A DNA stretch of 64,000 bases from NCBI RefSeq assembly GCF_020075495.1, contig NZ_JABYQT010000004.1, forward strand, positions 124,001-188,000, in the 5' to 3' direction. The translations under genes were made by a program, and so were the position numbers. The notes under the pieces are model-generated. The model saw nothing but the letters and a program-made list of their open reading frames with translations, made no database searches and was not told where the DNA came from. Source of the stretch: Vreelandella aquamarina (GTDB taxonomy: Bacteria > Pseudomonadota > Gammaproteobacteria > Pseudomonadales > Halomonadaceae). Positions 47,518 to 57,364 of this stretch are shown here, piece after piece (position 1 is the stretch's first letter; every line of letters begins with the position of its first letter).

Positions 47518-48372
47518 CTAAAACAGCGGGTTTTGTGTCTCGCCGGGGAAGGGGGCAAGCGGTGGCAGGCAGGTGGTTTTGCCAAGGGTGTTGTAGAGCG
47601 TTCGGGCCATGTCAGGGGACTCGCGATTATCCGCAGTATGCACAAATAAGAAAGGGGTTTTCCCCTGACTTATCCACAGCTCGAGGCGGGCTTTCCAAGG
47701 AGTGAAGTAGTGCTTGTTGATGGTTTTGTCAATATGCCCGATAAAGCGAATGACCGGAAAATTCCCTGTGGAAAGCACGTGCAGCGGGAGTTTCGGCTTC
47801 TCCTGCTGGGCGTGGGCAAGCCCTGGGTGGCCATCGGCAGGCGTTGAAAACAGTGGGCGTACATCCAGCATCACGCGATTGGCGCAATAAGTTATCAACA
47901 ATTGGTTAAGGGCTTTTTCGGCGTCGCCCTTGTGGAAAAAGGCCGGGTGTCGGACCTCCACGGCGCAAGGCAAATGCGCAGGCCAGCGAGCCAGCAGCGC
48001 CTCCAGGTGCGGCAGTTCGTCAGGGCCGAAATCGCGCGGCAGCTGAACCATGGTCGGGCCAAGGCGATCATGCAGCGGGGCAAGGGCATCCAGAAACGCC
48101 CAGGCCGCATCAAGATTGGTCAGGCGCTGGTCATGGGTGACGCTTGACGGCAGCTTGAAGCAGAAGCGAAAGTGGGGCGGGGCCTGCCGCGCCCAAGCCA
48201 AAACCGTTTGCGCCTTGGGCGCGCCGCTGTAGAAGGTGGTGTTGCCCTCGACACTCGAGAACACGCTGGCATAGTCGCCAAGCAGATCGGTTCTGGCATG
48301 GCGGGCGTAAAGGCTGCCCTGCCAATCTTGGTTGGCCCACATGGGCAGGCCCAGATAGAGGGGGAGGGTCAT
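47518..48372 (-). CDS. DUF72 domain protein
   Basis: About 284 residues with the TIM-barrel-like DUF72 pattern: YLGLPMWANQDWQG, VFSSVEGNTTFYSGAP, and FRFCFKLPSSVTHD. Function unknown in the family. Start at ATG 48372 (family homology begins at once) or ATG 48393; neither has a good ribosome site. Confidence 0.85.
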   Translation of the reverse strand: MTLPLYLGLPMWANQDWQGSLYARHARTDLLGDYASVFSSVEGNTTFYSGAPKAQTVLAWARQAPPHFRFCFKLPSSVTHDQRLTNLDAAWAFLDALAPLHDRLGPTMVQLPRDFGPDELPHLEALLARWPAHLPCAVEVRHPAFFHKGDAEKALNQLLITYCANRVMLDVRPLFSTPADGHPGLAHAQQEKPKLPLHVLSTGNFPVIRFIGHIDKTINKHYFTPWKARLELWISQGKTPFLFVHTADNRESPDMARTLYNTLGKTTCLPPLAPFPGETQNPLF

Positions 48373-48481
48373 AGGCCAACTAACCTGCTGCATTTCTAAA
48401 GCGTACTAATGTAGCATGAAGCTATTAAAGCGTTGGTGAGTAACTGACCGCCAGACGCGATGGACAGACAAGGAAATACGC

Positions 48482-48931
48482 ATGCCGACTACGCCACGTG
48501 TTCTGGTACTTCACGGCCCCAATCTCAACTTGCTGGGTACTCGGCAGCCGGAAATCTATGGCGCTGAAACGCTGGACGACGTGAACAGCCTGCTACGTGA
48601 AAAGGCGGTAGCAGCCGGGTGGGACATCGAGTGTCAGCAAAGTAATCATGAAGGCGTGCTGATCGATGCCATTCATGACGCAAGGCTTGATGGTACCCAG
48701 GCGATCATCATCAACCCGGCGGCCTATACGCACACGTCGGTGGCCATTCTGGATGCGCTCAACGCCTTCGATGGCCGAGTGATCGAAGTGCATATTTCCA
48801 ACGTGCATAAACGCGAAAGCTTTCGCCACCACTCCTATATCTCGCTGCGTGCGGACGGCGTCATCGCCGGACTAGGCATACAGGGATACTTGGTAGCGTT
48901 AGAGTCAATCATCAAGGCTTATAAAAAATAG
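48482..48931 (+). CDS. aroQ: Type II 3-dehydroquinate dehydratase
   Basis: 149 residues. [16 protein letters not shown] at the start and [18 protein letters not shown] near the end carry the Tyr/Arg and His of the active site. Converts 3-dehydroquinate to 3-dehydroshikimate in aromatic amino-acid synthesis. AAGGA ribosome site. Confidence 0.97.
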   Translation: MPTTPRVLVLHGPNLNLLGTRQPEIYGAETLDDVNSLLREKAVAAGWDIECQQSNHEGVLIDAIHDARLDGTQAIIINPAAYTHTSVAILDALNAFDGRVIEVHISNVHKRESFRHHSYISLRADGVIAGLGIQGYLVALESIIKAYKK

Positions 48932-48975
48932 ATGGCGGTTTAGCCTTCAAGGCCTGAAAAGTATCTTCTCTGGGG

Positions 48976-49755
48976 TTAATTGATGTTCAGCCTGATTTGG
49001 GCAGCCTTTTTCTGCATGATAGGTAAGTAGCGACCCAGCAGCGTATCCAGATCTACCCTGGCTGCGTTTGTGCTGACATTGATGGCGCCGATCAGGTGGC
49101 CTTTGGCATCAAAGGCAGGCACGGCCAAGGAGCGTAATCCAGGGTCAAGTTCCTGATCAGCGATGGCATACCCTTGCTGACGTGCGGTAATGATTTGATG
49201 CCTCAACTTATCTATATCGGTAATGGTTTTTTCCGTATGTTTTTCCAGCTTGAGGTTGGCCAGGTAAGTATCCAGTTCAGCGCCATCGAGCTGGGCGAGA
49301 AGCACCCGCCCCAAGGACGTATGCGCAGCAGGTAATCGAGTGCCCACGGATAGCGTAATGGCCATCAAGCGATGCTTGGCGGCTGAGCGTGCGACGTAAA
49401 TGACGTCTTCGCCATCCAGTACGCCCAAAGAGGAGGACTCACCGATTTCCAGTGTGATGTCTTCCAGATATTGCTGAATGACGCCACGGTAGTTGTTGGC
49501 CGATAAAAAGGCATAGCCCAGCTGCAGAACCCGTGGAGCGAGCTCAAAATAGCGCTGCTGTTTACGCACATAGCCCAAGGAGTGCAGTGTCAGCAGAAAG
49601 CGCCTCGCCTTTGCTCTATTCATGCCTGTACGTGTGGCCACTTCGCTGAGCGTCATCCGTGGATGCTCATAGTCGAATGCGCGTATGACTTCCAGGCCGC
49701 TGGCAAGCGCTGTCACAAAGTCCCGGCTTTCAGGGTCGAGAATATCTTCAAGCAT
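48976..49755 (-). CDS. IclR family transcriptional regulator (PcaR/PobR-like)
   Basis: 259 residues from ATG 49755, preceded by AGGGA; an upstream ATG at 49788 is less likely. N-terminal winged HTH (MTLSEVATRTGMNRAKARRF) and IclR effector domain (GRVLLAQLDG, DQELDPGLRSLAVPAFDAKG). Similar to regulators of beta-ketoadipate genes. It is divergent from tctC, and the palindromes around it recur before the other catabolic units, so it is the likely controller of 49-63 kb. Confidence 0.88.
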   Translation of the reverse strand: MLEDILDPESRDFVTALASGLEVIRAFDYEHPRMTLSEVATRTGMNRAKARRFLLTLHSLGYVRKQQRYFELAPRVLQLGYAFLSANNYRGVIQQYLEDITLEIGESSSLGVLDGEDVIYVARSAAKHRLMAITLSVGTRLPAAHTSLGRVLLAQLDGAELDTYLANLKLEKHTEKTITDIDKLRHQIITARQQGYAIADQELDPGLRSLAVPAFDAKGHLIGAINVSTNAARVDLDTLLGRYLPIMQKKAAQIRLNIN

Positions 49756-49824
49756 GTTTTCCCTGCCTAGGTGTATCGATTTCGCCAATCAAATAAGCGT
49801 AATACGCGATTCTATCGGATAATA

Positions 49825-49839
49825 GTTCGTTATGCGAAC
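49825..49839. promoter_or_regulatory. Perfect 15-bp palindrome near IclR gene
   Basis: GTTCG-TTATG-CGAAC, perfect arms, 70 bp upstream of the IclR start codon. Same consensus as the paired sites at 49951, 57170 and 59511. Possible autoregulatory operator. Confidence 0.65.
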
Positions 49840-49950
49840 ACAGCGGTTTTCAGATTTTCTCCTTCCTGTTTTTCTGATGAATAAAAAAGCGCTGAGCAGA
49901 TGCTACTAAAGTTGTGTTTTGTAGAGAGGCTATAACGCAGTAGTCTGCGT

Positions 49951-49984
49951 GTGTGTAATGCGAATATATGTACGTATTGCGAAC
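49951..49984. promoter_or_regulatory. Paired IclR-type operator before tctC
   Basis: GTGTG-TAATG-CGAAT (49951-49965) and GTACG-TATTG-CGAAC (49970-49984); starts 19 bp apart, about two helical turns. Lies 32 bp before the tctC ATG. Same spacing as the pairs at 57170 and 59511. Confidence 0.65.
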
Positions 49985-50015
49985 AAATAGCCAGCTACGC
50001 CAGGAAGTTAATACA

Positions 50016-51002
50016 ATGAAAAAACTCATCAGCGCCACTTGTATAGCTGCCTGCGGCAGCGCCCTGCTCGTTTCTGCCTCCATCACGACCGCCAACGCTG
50101 CCGACTGGCCTACAAAAGACGTTCGTCTGGTCGTGCCTTATGCGCCAGGTGGCACCACCGATGTGCTTTCACGCCGTGTGGCTGATCTGCTCAAGGATGC
50201 ACTGGATACCAATGTCATCGTCGAGAACCGCCCGGGGGCAGGCTCCACCGTGGGTACCGGCCGTCTGGCACGTGGCGGTCGCGATGCGGACCATACGCTC
50301 TTGATGGCATCGCCGGGCCACACGATCGGCGCCGCCATTTATCCTGACCTTGCCTATGACCCTGTCGAAGACTTCGTTTTCATCCAGAACGTCATCGATA
50401 TACCCAACGTGATGGTGGTGCCCGCCAGCAGTCCTTACAACTCGGTCGTCGAGTTTATCGAAGCTGCCCAAGATCAGAACATGGCGTTCAGCCATAGCGG
50501 CGTAGGCAGTTCTATTCACATGTCCGGCGAATTGTTCAAGACGCTGACAGGGTCTGACATGACCGCCGTGCCTTTTGCGGGAAGCGGTGCGGCCCTGCCG
50601 GCGTTGCTGGGTGGCGATGTAGACGTCTCCTTCGAGAACATGCCGACCGTCTATTCGCATATCAAGTCCGGCGACCTGCGTGCCCTGGCTGTCACGTCTG
50701 CAGAGCGTTCGCCTTATCTGCCTGACGTACCCACACTCTCCGAAATCGGTGAGTACAATCTCGACCAGTTCGTGACCACGGCCTGGTTTGGCCTCATCGC
50801 GCATAACTCCTTCCCGGAAGAGGGATTCGAAGCCATGCAGAATGCGCTCGATGAAGTGATGGAGCGTGAAGAGTTTCTGAATTTTGCCGAGCAATTGGGC
50901 GCCCAGCCGGGTCAGGTGGAAGGTGAAGAATTCAAGCAGTTCGTGATTGAAGATCTGGCGCGTTGGCAGGCAGTAGCCGAGCAGGCTGGTATCAGTCAGT
51001 AA
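50016..51002 (+). CDS. tctC: Tripartite tricarboxylate transporter substrate-binding protein TctC
   Basis: 328 residues: signal peptide ending ANA, then VRLVVPYAPGGTTDVLSRRV and ENRPGAGSTVGTGRL, the conserved TctC ligand regions. Binds a carboxylate in the periplasm for TctA/TctB. GGAAG site before ATG 50016. First gene of an operon tctC-tctB-tctA followed by a CoA-transferase gene. Confidence 0.93.
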   Translation: MKKLISATCIAACGSALLVSASITTANAADWPTKDVRLVVPYAPGGTTDVLSRRVADLLKDALDTNVIVENRPGAGSTVGTGRLARGGRDADHTLLMASPGHTIGAAIYPDLAYDPVEDFVFIQNVIDIPNVMVVPASSPYNSVVEFIEAAQDQNMAFSHSGVGSSIHMSGELFKTLTGSDMTAVPFAGSGAALPALLGGDVDVSFENMPTVYSHIKSGDLRALAVTSAERSPYLPDVPTLSEIGEYNLDQFVTTAWFGLIAHNSFPEEGFEAMQNALDEVMEREEFLNFAEQLGAQPGQVEGEEFKQFVIEDLARWQAVAEQAGISQ

Positions 51003-51083
51003 ACCGCTCTAAAAACGAAGGCGAGGGTCGTCATGATCTTCGCCTTTACTGCTTTTTTGGCTTGTCCCCGTGGAGAGGCTGTC

Positions 51084-51584
51084 ATGTCATTCTCTGATGA
51101 CCGTGCCGTGAAAAGAATCAAAGACACTCTGGATTTTACTACCGGCATCGTATTGCTGGTGGTTTCGTTAGTGCTGGCGCTCTATCTCGTGCCGAACTAT
51201 ATCGGCGAGCCGCCCATATTGCAGAACCCCATGATGTCTCCGCGCTGGCTACCCAATATCGTCAGCTGGCTGATGTTGGCCTTTTCAGTCTTGCTGATTC
51301 TTCAAGGGCTGCTGGTAACCAACAAAAGTGAAAACGACGAACGCAAGTTCATCAAGGGCTCTCTGCGTCGCTTCGTTATCATGGTGATGGCCCTTCTGGT
51401 TTACGTACTGTTTTTCGAAACTCTGGGCGCCATTCTGACCGGCATTCTGGCTACCGTCCTTCTCTTTCTCGCACACCCTGTCAGGACCTGGTGGGTCTAT
51501 GGGTTTGCCGTGGCTTTTCCTGTGGCGGTGACGTTGCTGTTTGTCAATGTGATGAATGTTCCACTTCCGCTAATGCCTTATTAA
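51084..51584 (+). CDS. tctB: Tripartite tricarboxylate transporter small membrane protein TctB
   Basis: 166 residues with four membrane segments (about 20-40, 60-80, 100-120, 125-155). Small subunit of TTT carriers; weakly conserved, identified by position and size. Start at ATG 51084 with GGAGAGG. Confidence 0.85.
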   Translation: MSFSDDRAVKRIKDTLDFTTGIVLLVVSLVLALYLVPNYIGEPPILQNPMMSPRWLPNIVSWLMLAFSVLLILQGLLVTNKSENDERKFIKGSLRRFVIMVMALLVYVLFFETLGAILTGILATVLLFLAHPVRTWWVYGFAVAFPVAVTLLFVNVMNVPLPLMPY

Positions 51585-51615
51585 CAACTTCTTGGCGGCG
51601 CTGCCCGGGTGATAT

Positions 51616-53121
51616 ATGGAAAATCTTAACGAAGTCCTGCAACTTTTCTTGAGTGTCGACAACTTCATAGCCATTGCGCTTGGCGTGGTCATCGGCGTTA
51701 CCGTAGGCTCCATCCCGGGCTTGACGGCGACCATGGCCGTCGCTCTGGCGCTGCCTTTTACCTTCTCGATGCAGCCGGTTGCCGCGATTCTTCTGCTGGT
51801 GGGAATCTATAAAGGGGGCATGTATGGCGGCTCGATTACCGCCATTCTGATTCGTACGCCGGGCTCTCCCGCCTCGGCCTGTACGCTGCTCGACGGCTAC
51901 CCCATGGCGCAGCAGGGCCATGCCAAAAAGGCGTTGAAAACAGCCCTGTTCTCTTCGGTCATCGCGGATTTCATTTCCAATATCGCTCTGATATTTTTTG
52001 CCGCTTATCTTGCCAAAATAGCGCTCAACTTTGGCGCGCCCGAGTTCTTCTGGCTGATCTGCTTCTCGCTTACCATCATCATTTCTCTGGCCAGTGGTTC
52101 CATGGTGAAGGGACTTCTGGCGGCGCTGATGGGAATACTGTTGTCATTAGTCGGACTCGATTCGGTATTCGGGTCGCAGCGTCTTACCTTTGGTAACTAC
52201 AACCTGATGGACTCGATTTCCTTTATTCCGCTTTTGATCGGTCTGTTTGCGATTCCCGAAATCATCGAGTTCTATAGAAAGAAAGTAGTGCCTCATATCA
52301 AGGCAAAAGCTAGTGGCGCTGGCATGACGTTGGCCGAGCTCAAGCGCTCTTTGAAAAGTATCGTTCGCGGCAGCCTGATCGGCGTGATCATCGGCGCCAT
52401 TCCCGGTACCGGCGCAACGGCGGCAGCCTTTATCTCCTATAGCGATGCTCGCCGTCGCTCCCCCAACAAGGCCAATTTCGGCAAGGGGGAGGTCGAAGGT
52501 GTCGCGGCGGCCGAGGCGGGCAACAACGGGGTAGCGGGTGCCACGCTGATACCGCTGCTTTCGCTGGGTATTCCAGGGGATGTCATCACCGCCATCATTC
52601 TGGGAGCGTTCATGGTGCATGGCCTGACCCCGGGTCCCATCATGTTCCAGGAAAATCTGTCGCTGATCTATGCACTGTTTTTAGGCATCATGTTCAGCTC
52701 CTTGATATTACTGGTGGTCGGCAACGCGGCGATCAAGTATTTCTCGCTGATCGCCGATATTCCCAAGTCGATTCTTTTCCCTATCGTTCTGATGTTCTGC
52801 GTTTACGGTGCCTATGCGGTCAATAACGCCACGTTCGATATCTGGCTGATGCTGGCGTTTGGCGTAGTGGGGTATCTGTTCAATCGCACGGGTATTCCCG
52901 CCGCGCCGTTTCTGATCGGTTTCATCCTGGGGCCGATGTTCGAAGACAACCTCAGGCGTTCACTGTTGATCAGCAATGGCGATCTGTCAGTGTTTGTCCG
53001 CGGCCCGATCACCTGGTTCTTCATTGCGATCACGTTTGGCTCCATTGCCTTTGCGGTGTTTCGCTTTTTCAGGGACCGCCATGCAAAAGCGAACCCACTC
53101 GGCAATGAATCCCCATCATGA
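51616..53121 (+). CDS. tctA: Tripartite tricarboxylate transporter large membrane protein TctA
   Basis: 501 residues with about twelve membrane segments. GVTVGSIPGLTATMAVALAL, YGGSITAILIRTPGSPASA and GIPGDVITAIILGAFMVHG are TctA signatures. Transports a carboxylate with TctB and TctC. Substrate may be an aromatic or dicarboxylic acid given the neighbours (inference). Confidence 0.95.
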   Translation: MENLNEVLQLFLSVDNFIAIALGVVIGVTVGSIPGLTATMAVALALPFTFSMQPVAAILLLVGIYKGGMYGGSITAILIRTPGSPASACTLLDGYPMAQQGHAKKALKTALFSSVIADFISNIALIFFAAYLAKIALNFGAPEFFWLICFSLTIIISLASGSMVKGLLAALMGILLSLVGLDSVFGSQRLTFGNYNLMDSISFIPLLIGLFAIPEIIEFYRKKVVPHIKAKASGAGMTLAELKRSLKSIVRGSLIGVIIGAIPGTGATAAAFISYSDARRRSPNKANFGKGEVEGVAAAEAGNNGVAGATLIPLLSLGIPGDVITAIILGAFMVHGLTPGPIMFQENLSLIYALFLGIMFSSLILLVVGNAAIKYFSLIADIPKSILFPIVLMFCVYGAYAVNNATFDIWLMLAFGVVGYLFNRTGIPAAPFLIGFILGPMFEDNLRRSLLISNGDLSVFVRGPITWFFIAITFGSIAFAVFRFFRDRHAKANPLGNESPS

Positions 53122-53176
53122 TTGATCGAGACGGACTCTGCTTGCCGGACGGATCAAGAACAAACAGGAGCGTTTT

Positions 53177-54397
53177 ATGCCAGGCCCGTTGAAAGGAGTA
53201 CGTGTACTCGATCTGAGCCGGGTAATGGCCGGGCCCTGGTGCACGCAAATACTGGCCGACATGGGCGCCGAGGTAATCAAGATCGAGCGTCCGGGTCTTG
53301 GCGATGATACCCGCCACTGGGGGCCGCCCTGGTGGCAGGGAGAAGAGGGGCAGCCGCCGCAATCGGCTTACTATCTCTCCGCCAACCGTGGCAAGCACTC
53401 GGTGACCGTCGATATCGCACGCCCCGAGGGCCAGGCGCTACTGCATGAACTGGTGGCTCAGTGCGATATCGTCGTGGAGAACTTCAAGACCGGGGGGCTC
53501 GCCGACAAGCGGCTCGACTATGCCAGCCTCTCGGCCATCAACCCCGCGATCATCTACTGCTCCGTTACCGGGTTTGGCCAGACCGGGCCCATGGCCAGGA
53601 TGGCGGGCTATGACTACCTGATTCAGGCCCAGGCGGGGCTGATGAGCATCACCGGCGTGCCGGACGGCATGCCCGGGGCCGGACCGCAGCGGGTGGGCAT
53701 GGCGGTGGCGGATCTGACCACGGGGATGAACGCCGCGGTCGCCATTCTGGGTGCTCTGCATCATCGCCACCAGACCGGCGAAGGGCAGCATATCGATATG
53801 GCCCTGCTGGATGTGCAGGTAAGCTGGCTGGCCAATCAGGCGCTCAACTACTTCTGCAGCGACACGCCCCCCAAACGCACAGGCGAATACCACCCCAATC
53901 TCGTACCCTACCAGCCGTTTCCGACTGCGAATGGCGAGAAGGTGATCATCGCCATCGGCAACGACGGCCAGTTCCGGCGTTTCTGTGAGGCGGTGGGCAT
54001 TGCCTCCCTGGCGGATGACCCACGCTTTGCCACCAATCCTCAGCGCGTCAAGCATCGCGAAGCGCTGGTCGCATTGATCAGTGACGTAACTCGCGGTTTC
54101 GAGAGCACGGCCCTGACCACACTGCTGCAATCCATCAGCGTGCCTTGTGGGCCCATTCAGGATATTGCTCAAGTGTTCGAGGATGAGCAGGTAAAGGCGC
54201 GAGAAATGAAGATCGACGTGCCTGGCAAAACGGGCAGCGTGCCCGGCGTTGCCAACCCTATCAAGTACTCCAAAACGGCCTTGAGCTACTCCAAGGCACC
54301 GCCGACGTTGGGTGAAGACACCCGGGACGTGCTGACCCGGCTGCTGGGTAAAAGCGACGAAGCGGTTCGCCGCTTGCAGGAAAAGGGCGTGGTCTAG
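53177..54397 (+). CDS. CaiB/BaiF CoA-transferase family protein
   Basis: 406 residues, family III CoA-transferase. GVRVLDLSRVMAGPWCTQIL near the start, NFKTGGLADK, and LLDVQVSWLANQAL carrying the catalytic Asp. Moves CoA between carboxylates, here probably activating the acid imported by TctABC. Follows tctA by 55 bp; converges with the SDR gene. Confidence 0.93.
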   Translation: MPGPLKGVRVLDLSRVMAGPWCTQILADMGAEVIKIERPGLGDDTRHWGPPWWQGEEGQPPQSAYYLSANRGKHSVTVDIARPEGQALLHELVAQCDIVVENFKTGGLADKRLDYASLSAINPAIIYCSVTGFGQTGPMARMAGYDYLIQAQAGLMSITGVPDGMPGAGPQRVGMAVADLTTGMNAAVAILGALHHRHQTGEGQHIDMALLDVQVSWLANQALNYFCSDTPPKRTGEYHPNLVPYQPFPTANGEKVIIAIGNDGQFRRFCEAVGIASLADDPRFATNPQRVKHREALVALISDVTRGFESTALTTLLQSISVPCGPIQDIAQVFEDEQVKAREMKIDVPGKTGSVPGVANPIKYSKTALSYSKAPPTLGEDTRDVLTRLLGKSDEAVRRLQEKGVV

Positions 54398-54401
54398 CGG
54401 C

Positions 54402-55115
54402 TCAGCCGACGGTGACGCCCCCGCAGACGAACAGGGTCTGGCCGGTGACGAACCCGCTGCGCTGATCGCAGAAGAAGCTGACTGCGTGGGCGACCTCTTC
54501 GGGTTGGCCCATGCGCCCTACCGGCACGTTATCGATGATGCGCCGCGCGCGTTCGGAGTCCGGCGGATTGTTCTCCCAGAACGCCGTAGTGGCAATCGGG
54601 CCCGGCGCGACGCAATTGACGGTAATGCCATCCTGGGCGAGTTCCAGCGCCCAGGTACGCGCCATGGACTGTACGGCGCCCTTGGTGGCGCTATACAGCG
54701 TTCTCGCCTCCTTGCCCAATACAACGCGGCTGGCGTTGAAGACGATCCGCCCGTTGCCGCTTTCGCGAAGCTTGGGCAGCAGTGCCTTGGTGCAGACCAA
54801 TGCCGCGCGCACGTTCAGGTGCATCAACCTGTCGAAATCATCAATGTCGGTATCGTCGAGCAGCGCGGGCGCCACGATGCCGACGTTGTTGACCAGGCAG
54901 GCGACGGGCAGGTCCTTGGTGACGTCCAAAAGGAGCTGCTGGGTGGCGGCGACGTCCGAGAGGTCGACCTGATAGGCGTGCTCCTTCAGCGAAGGTGCTT
55001 CAGGTTCGACGATGTCCAGTACGATGACGCGGTAGCCATCCTGCTGAAGGCGCAGGGCGATTGCCTGGCCGATATTACGGGCGCCGCCGGTAACGACAGC
55101 GAAGGGAGTCGTCAT
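54402..55115 (-). CDS. Short-chain dehydrogenase/reductase (SDR)
   Basis: 237 residues. NAD-binding VTGGARNIGQAIALRL, NNVG, Ser in FNASRVVLG, and the YSATK catalytic pair; INGQ-like tail. Classical SDR of the FabG/3-oxoacyl-ACP type; the substrate may be a hydroxyacyl-CoA or alcohol of the pathway. Last gene of a minus-strand unit with catC-like, yciI-like and atoE-like genes. Confidence 0.88.
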   Translation of the reverse strand: MTTPFAVVTGGARNIGQAIALRLQQDGYRVIVLDIVEPEAPSLKEHAYQVDLSDVAATQQLLLDVTKDLPVACLVNNVGIVAPALLDDTDIDDFDRLMHLNVRAALVCTKALLPKLRESGNGRIVFNASRVVLGKEARTLYSATKGAVQSMARTWALELAQDGITVNCVAPGPIATTAFWENNPPDSERARRIIDNVPVGRMGQPEEVAHAVSFFCDQRSGFVTGQTLFVCGGVTVG

Positions 55116-55157
55116 GAGTGCTCCTGGTAGTTGGGAAATGAGACCGAGACGGGCCGC

Positions 55158-55448
55158 TCAACGATCGTCGTCGCGAATGGACGAGGGGTGGCGACACAGC
55201 GGCCTCACCGTGATGTCCATGTAGGGAAAGAGTGGCAGGTTCGAGAGGAGCTCATGCAGCTCGCTATTGCTTTCTACATCAAAAATGCTGACGTTGGCGT
55301 AGCTGCCGGCGATGCGCCACAGGTGGCGCCACTTGCCTTGCGTCTGAAGGTCCTGAGCATACTGCCGCTCTCGCGTCTTGATCTCGTTGGCCACATCCTC
55401 GGGCATGTCGTGGGGCAGACTGACCACCATCTCCACGTGAAATAGCAT
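55158..55448 (-). CDS. Muconolactone delta-isomerase-like protein (CatC family)
   Basis: 96 residues. MLFHVEMVVSLPHDMPE, LWRIAGSYANVSIFDVES and LFPYMDITVRPL follow the muconolactone isomerase family. CatC isomerises muconolactone to 3-oxoadipate enol-lactone in the catechol branch of the beta-ketoadipate pathway, but no catA or catB is in view. It may act on another lactone. Confidence 0.8.
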   Translation of the reverse strand: MLFHVEMVVSLPHDMPEDVANEIKTRERQYAQDLQTQGKWRHLWRIAGSYANVSIFDVESNSELHELLSNLPLFPYMDITVRPLCRHPSSIRDDDR

Positions 55449-55482
55449 CGCAATTTCTCCTCTTTACGTGTTTCAAAAGGCG

Positions 55483-55785
55483 TTACAAGTAGCCGATACC
55501 ATCCAGATAAGCCTTGCGCCAGCGACAGATGACGACCCGCTCGAACAGGCCGGCCTGGCTGAACGGGTCAGCGTCGATGAAGGCTTTTGCTGCTTCGCGC
55601 GTTTCACAATCAAGCAGGTAAAGCCCCCCGGAGGCGGTCGCTCCGTCGTCGGAGAGTTTGGCACCGCAGGCCAGCAGACGCTCCTTGTGGGCGTCCAGGT
55701 AGGCCAGGTGAACATCCCGGACTGCGAGGCGCAGCGCTTGGTGTTCGGGCTTGTCGAAGGTTTCGATCATGTACGGCATTGTCAT
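55483..55785 (-). CDS. YciI-like protein
   Basis: 100 residues from ATG 55785 (or 55779). A YciI-type ferredoxin-like fold: YMIETFDKPEHQALRLAVR, a DAHKERLLACGAKL helix, and IDADPFSQAGLFERVVI with the conserved His/Asp type region. Family often acts on small ring compounds or has unknown roles. Within the unit of atoE-like and catC-like genes. Confidence 0.82.
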   Translation of the reverse strand: MTMPYMIETFDKPEHQALRLAVRDVHLAYLDAHKERLLACGAKLSDDGATASGGLYLLDCETREAAKAFIDADPFSQAGLFERVVICRWRKAYLDGIGYL

Positions 55786-55802
55786 GGATCCTATGGTCGG
55801 AA

Positions 55803-57137
55803 TTACGCGCCCAGATAGCCCCAGAGTCCCACGGCGCCGGCGAAAATGACGCCCAGGTACATCAGGATCAACACCATATAGCCCATCACGTCGCGCAGTT
55901 TCAGGCCTGAAATGGCGAGTACGGGAAGTATCCAGAAGGGCTGAACCATGTTGGTCCACTGATCGCCGATCTGTACCGCCAACGCCGTTGCTGCATGGGA
56001 GGCGCCAAGCTCGGTGGCGGCCTCGATCATGACCGGCCCCTGAACGGCCCATTGGCCGCCCCCGGAAGGCGCTAGAATGTTGATGACGCCGCCGCTGATG
56101 AACGACCAGATGGGCAGAGTCGCCGCACTCGAGATATCCACGAACAGGTTGGCAAAGCTGACCATCAACCCGGAGCCTACGAGGATACCCATGATGCCGG
56201 CGTAGAAGGGGTACTGAATGATGATGCCCGATACGATGCGAACGCCGTCGTTCAGCGCTGCCAGGTACTGGGCGGGCGAGGCAAACAACAAAATACCGAG
56301 AAACACGAAGGTGAAGTTGACCGTATTGAGGTTCAGCGATCCACCCTCGAGGCTGTAAAGCCCTACATAGAGCATGCCCAGCAGGCCGATGCCGATACCG
56401 ATGATGCGGCTATGGTTAAGGCGTTCGGCCAGCGTGGCACCTTGTTGCTCAGCCAGGGCGGGAGCGACTGGCGTGTCAACGATGCCAGGGTCGATCTCGA
56501 TGATGTCCTCGGGGCGTTTGGGGTGAAGCCAGGCGTTGAAAAGCGGCAGCGTGACGATAACGAGAGCGCTGGTCATCAGCAGAACGGGTGAGAAGATCGT
56601 TTCCGAAAGCGGGATCAGGCCCATTTCGCCTTCCAGAAAATGCCCCTCTGTCGCGATCAAGAGCGGGACGCTTCCGGAAAGGCCGATACCGTAAAGCGCA
56701 AAGCCCGAGTATGCCGCCGAGATCACCAGCGGGTAATGCAGTCCCTTGACCTTCACCGCCAGCTTCTGCGCCACGATGCCGCCAATCACCAGGCCAAATC
56801 CCCAGTTGAGCCAGCTGCCGATCCCGCCGACCAGCGTGGCGACGACGATGGCGGCAAAAGGCGTCTTGACCCCGCCCGCGATGCGATCCAGAAGGCGGTC
56901 GACCAGTGGTGTTTTGGCCAGAATATAGCCCGCCAGCAGAATGACGGTCATCTGCATGCTGAATGCAAGCAGCCCCCAGAAGCCGTCGCCCCAGAAGCGC
57001 GTAGCGGTGAATATCGATGTACCTTCCACGAGCATGGCGAGCACCATGGTCACGACCGTCAAAAAAATGGCGATGACCAATGGGTCCGGCATATAGCGGC
57101 TGACCAGACGAGTAAAGAAATTGGCCATGGCCTGCAT
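55803..57137 (-). CDS. Short-chain fatty acid transporter, AtoE family
   Basis: 444 residues, about twelve membrane segments. RYMPDPLVIAIFLTVVTM, NWGFGLVIGGIVAQKLA and ILAPSGGGQWAVQGPVMIEA are AtoE/SCFA transporter signatures. Likely takes up a small organic acid. GGGAG site 7 nt before the ATG. First gene of the minus-strand unit, with a paired operator upstream. Confidence 0.9.
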   Translation of the reverse strand: MQAMANFFTRLVSRYMPDPLVIAIFLTVVTMVLAMLVEGTSIFTATRFWGDGFWGLLAFSMQMTVILLAGYILAKTPLVDRLLDRIAGGVKTPFAAIVVATLVGGIGSWLNWGFGLVIGGIVAQKLAVKVKGLHYPLVISAAYSGFALYGIGLSGSVPLLIATEGHFLEGEMGLIPLSETIFSPVLLMTSALVIVTLPLFNAWLHPKRPEDIIEIDPGIVDTPVAPALAEQQGATLAERLNHSRIIGIGIGLLGMLYVGLYSLEGGSLNLNTVNFTFVFLGILLFASPAQYLAALNDGVRIVSGIIIQYPFYAGIMGILVGSGLMVSFANLFVDISSAATLPIWSFISGGVINILAPSGGGQWAVQGPVMIEAATELGASHAATALAVQIGDQWTNMVQPFWILPVLAISGLKLRDVMGYMVLILMYLGVIFAGAVGLWGYLGA

Positions 57138-57169
57138 GGTGATTCTCCCGGAGTTGAAGTACCTTGTTT

Positions 57170-57203
57170 GTACGTATAGCGTACTAGTGTTCGCATAGTA
57201 GCA
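57170..57203. promoter_or_regulatory. Paired IclR-type operator between atoE-like and HADH genes
   Basis: GTACG-TATAG-CGTAC (57170-57184) and GTTCG-CATAG-TAGCA (57189-57203), starts 19 bp apart, 33 bp upstream of the atoE-like ATG on the minus strand. The divergent dehydrogenase gene starts at 57365. Confidence 0.6.
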
Positions 57204-57364
57204 ATAATTGAGCTTATTGAGCGGGCTAACAATGCGACGTTAGTCGCAGCCTGTTTCGGCCATACTCATCAGAGCTGAAGGTCGAGGGCACGCCTGCCCA
57301 TCGAATGCTTGATGAAATCGGCTTGACGATGCTTCGAGATGACATCAGAGGAGAAACAGAACAC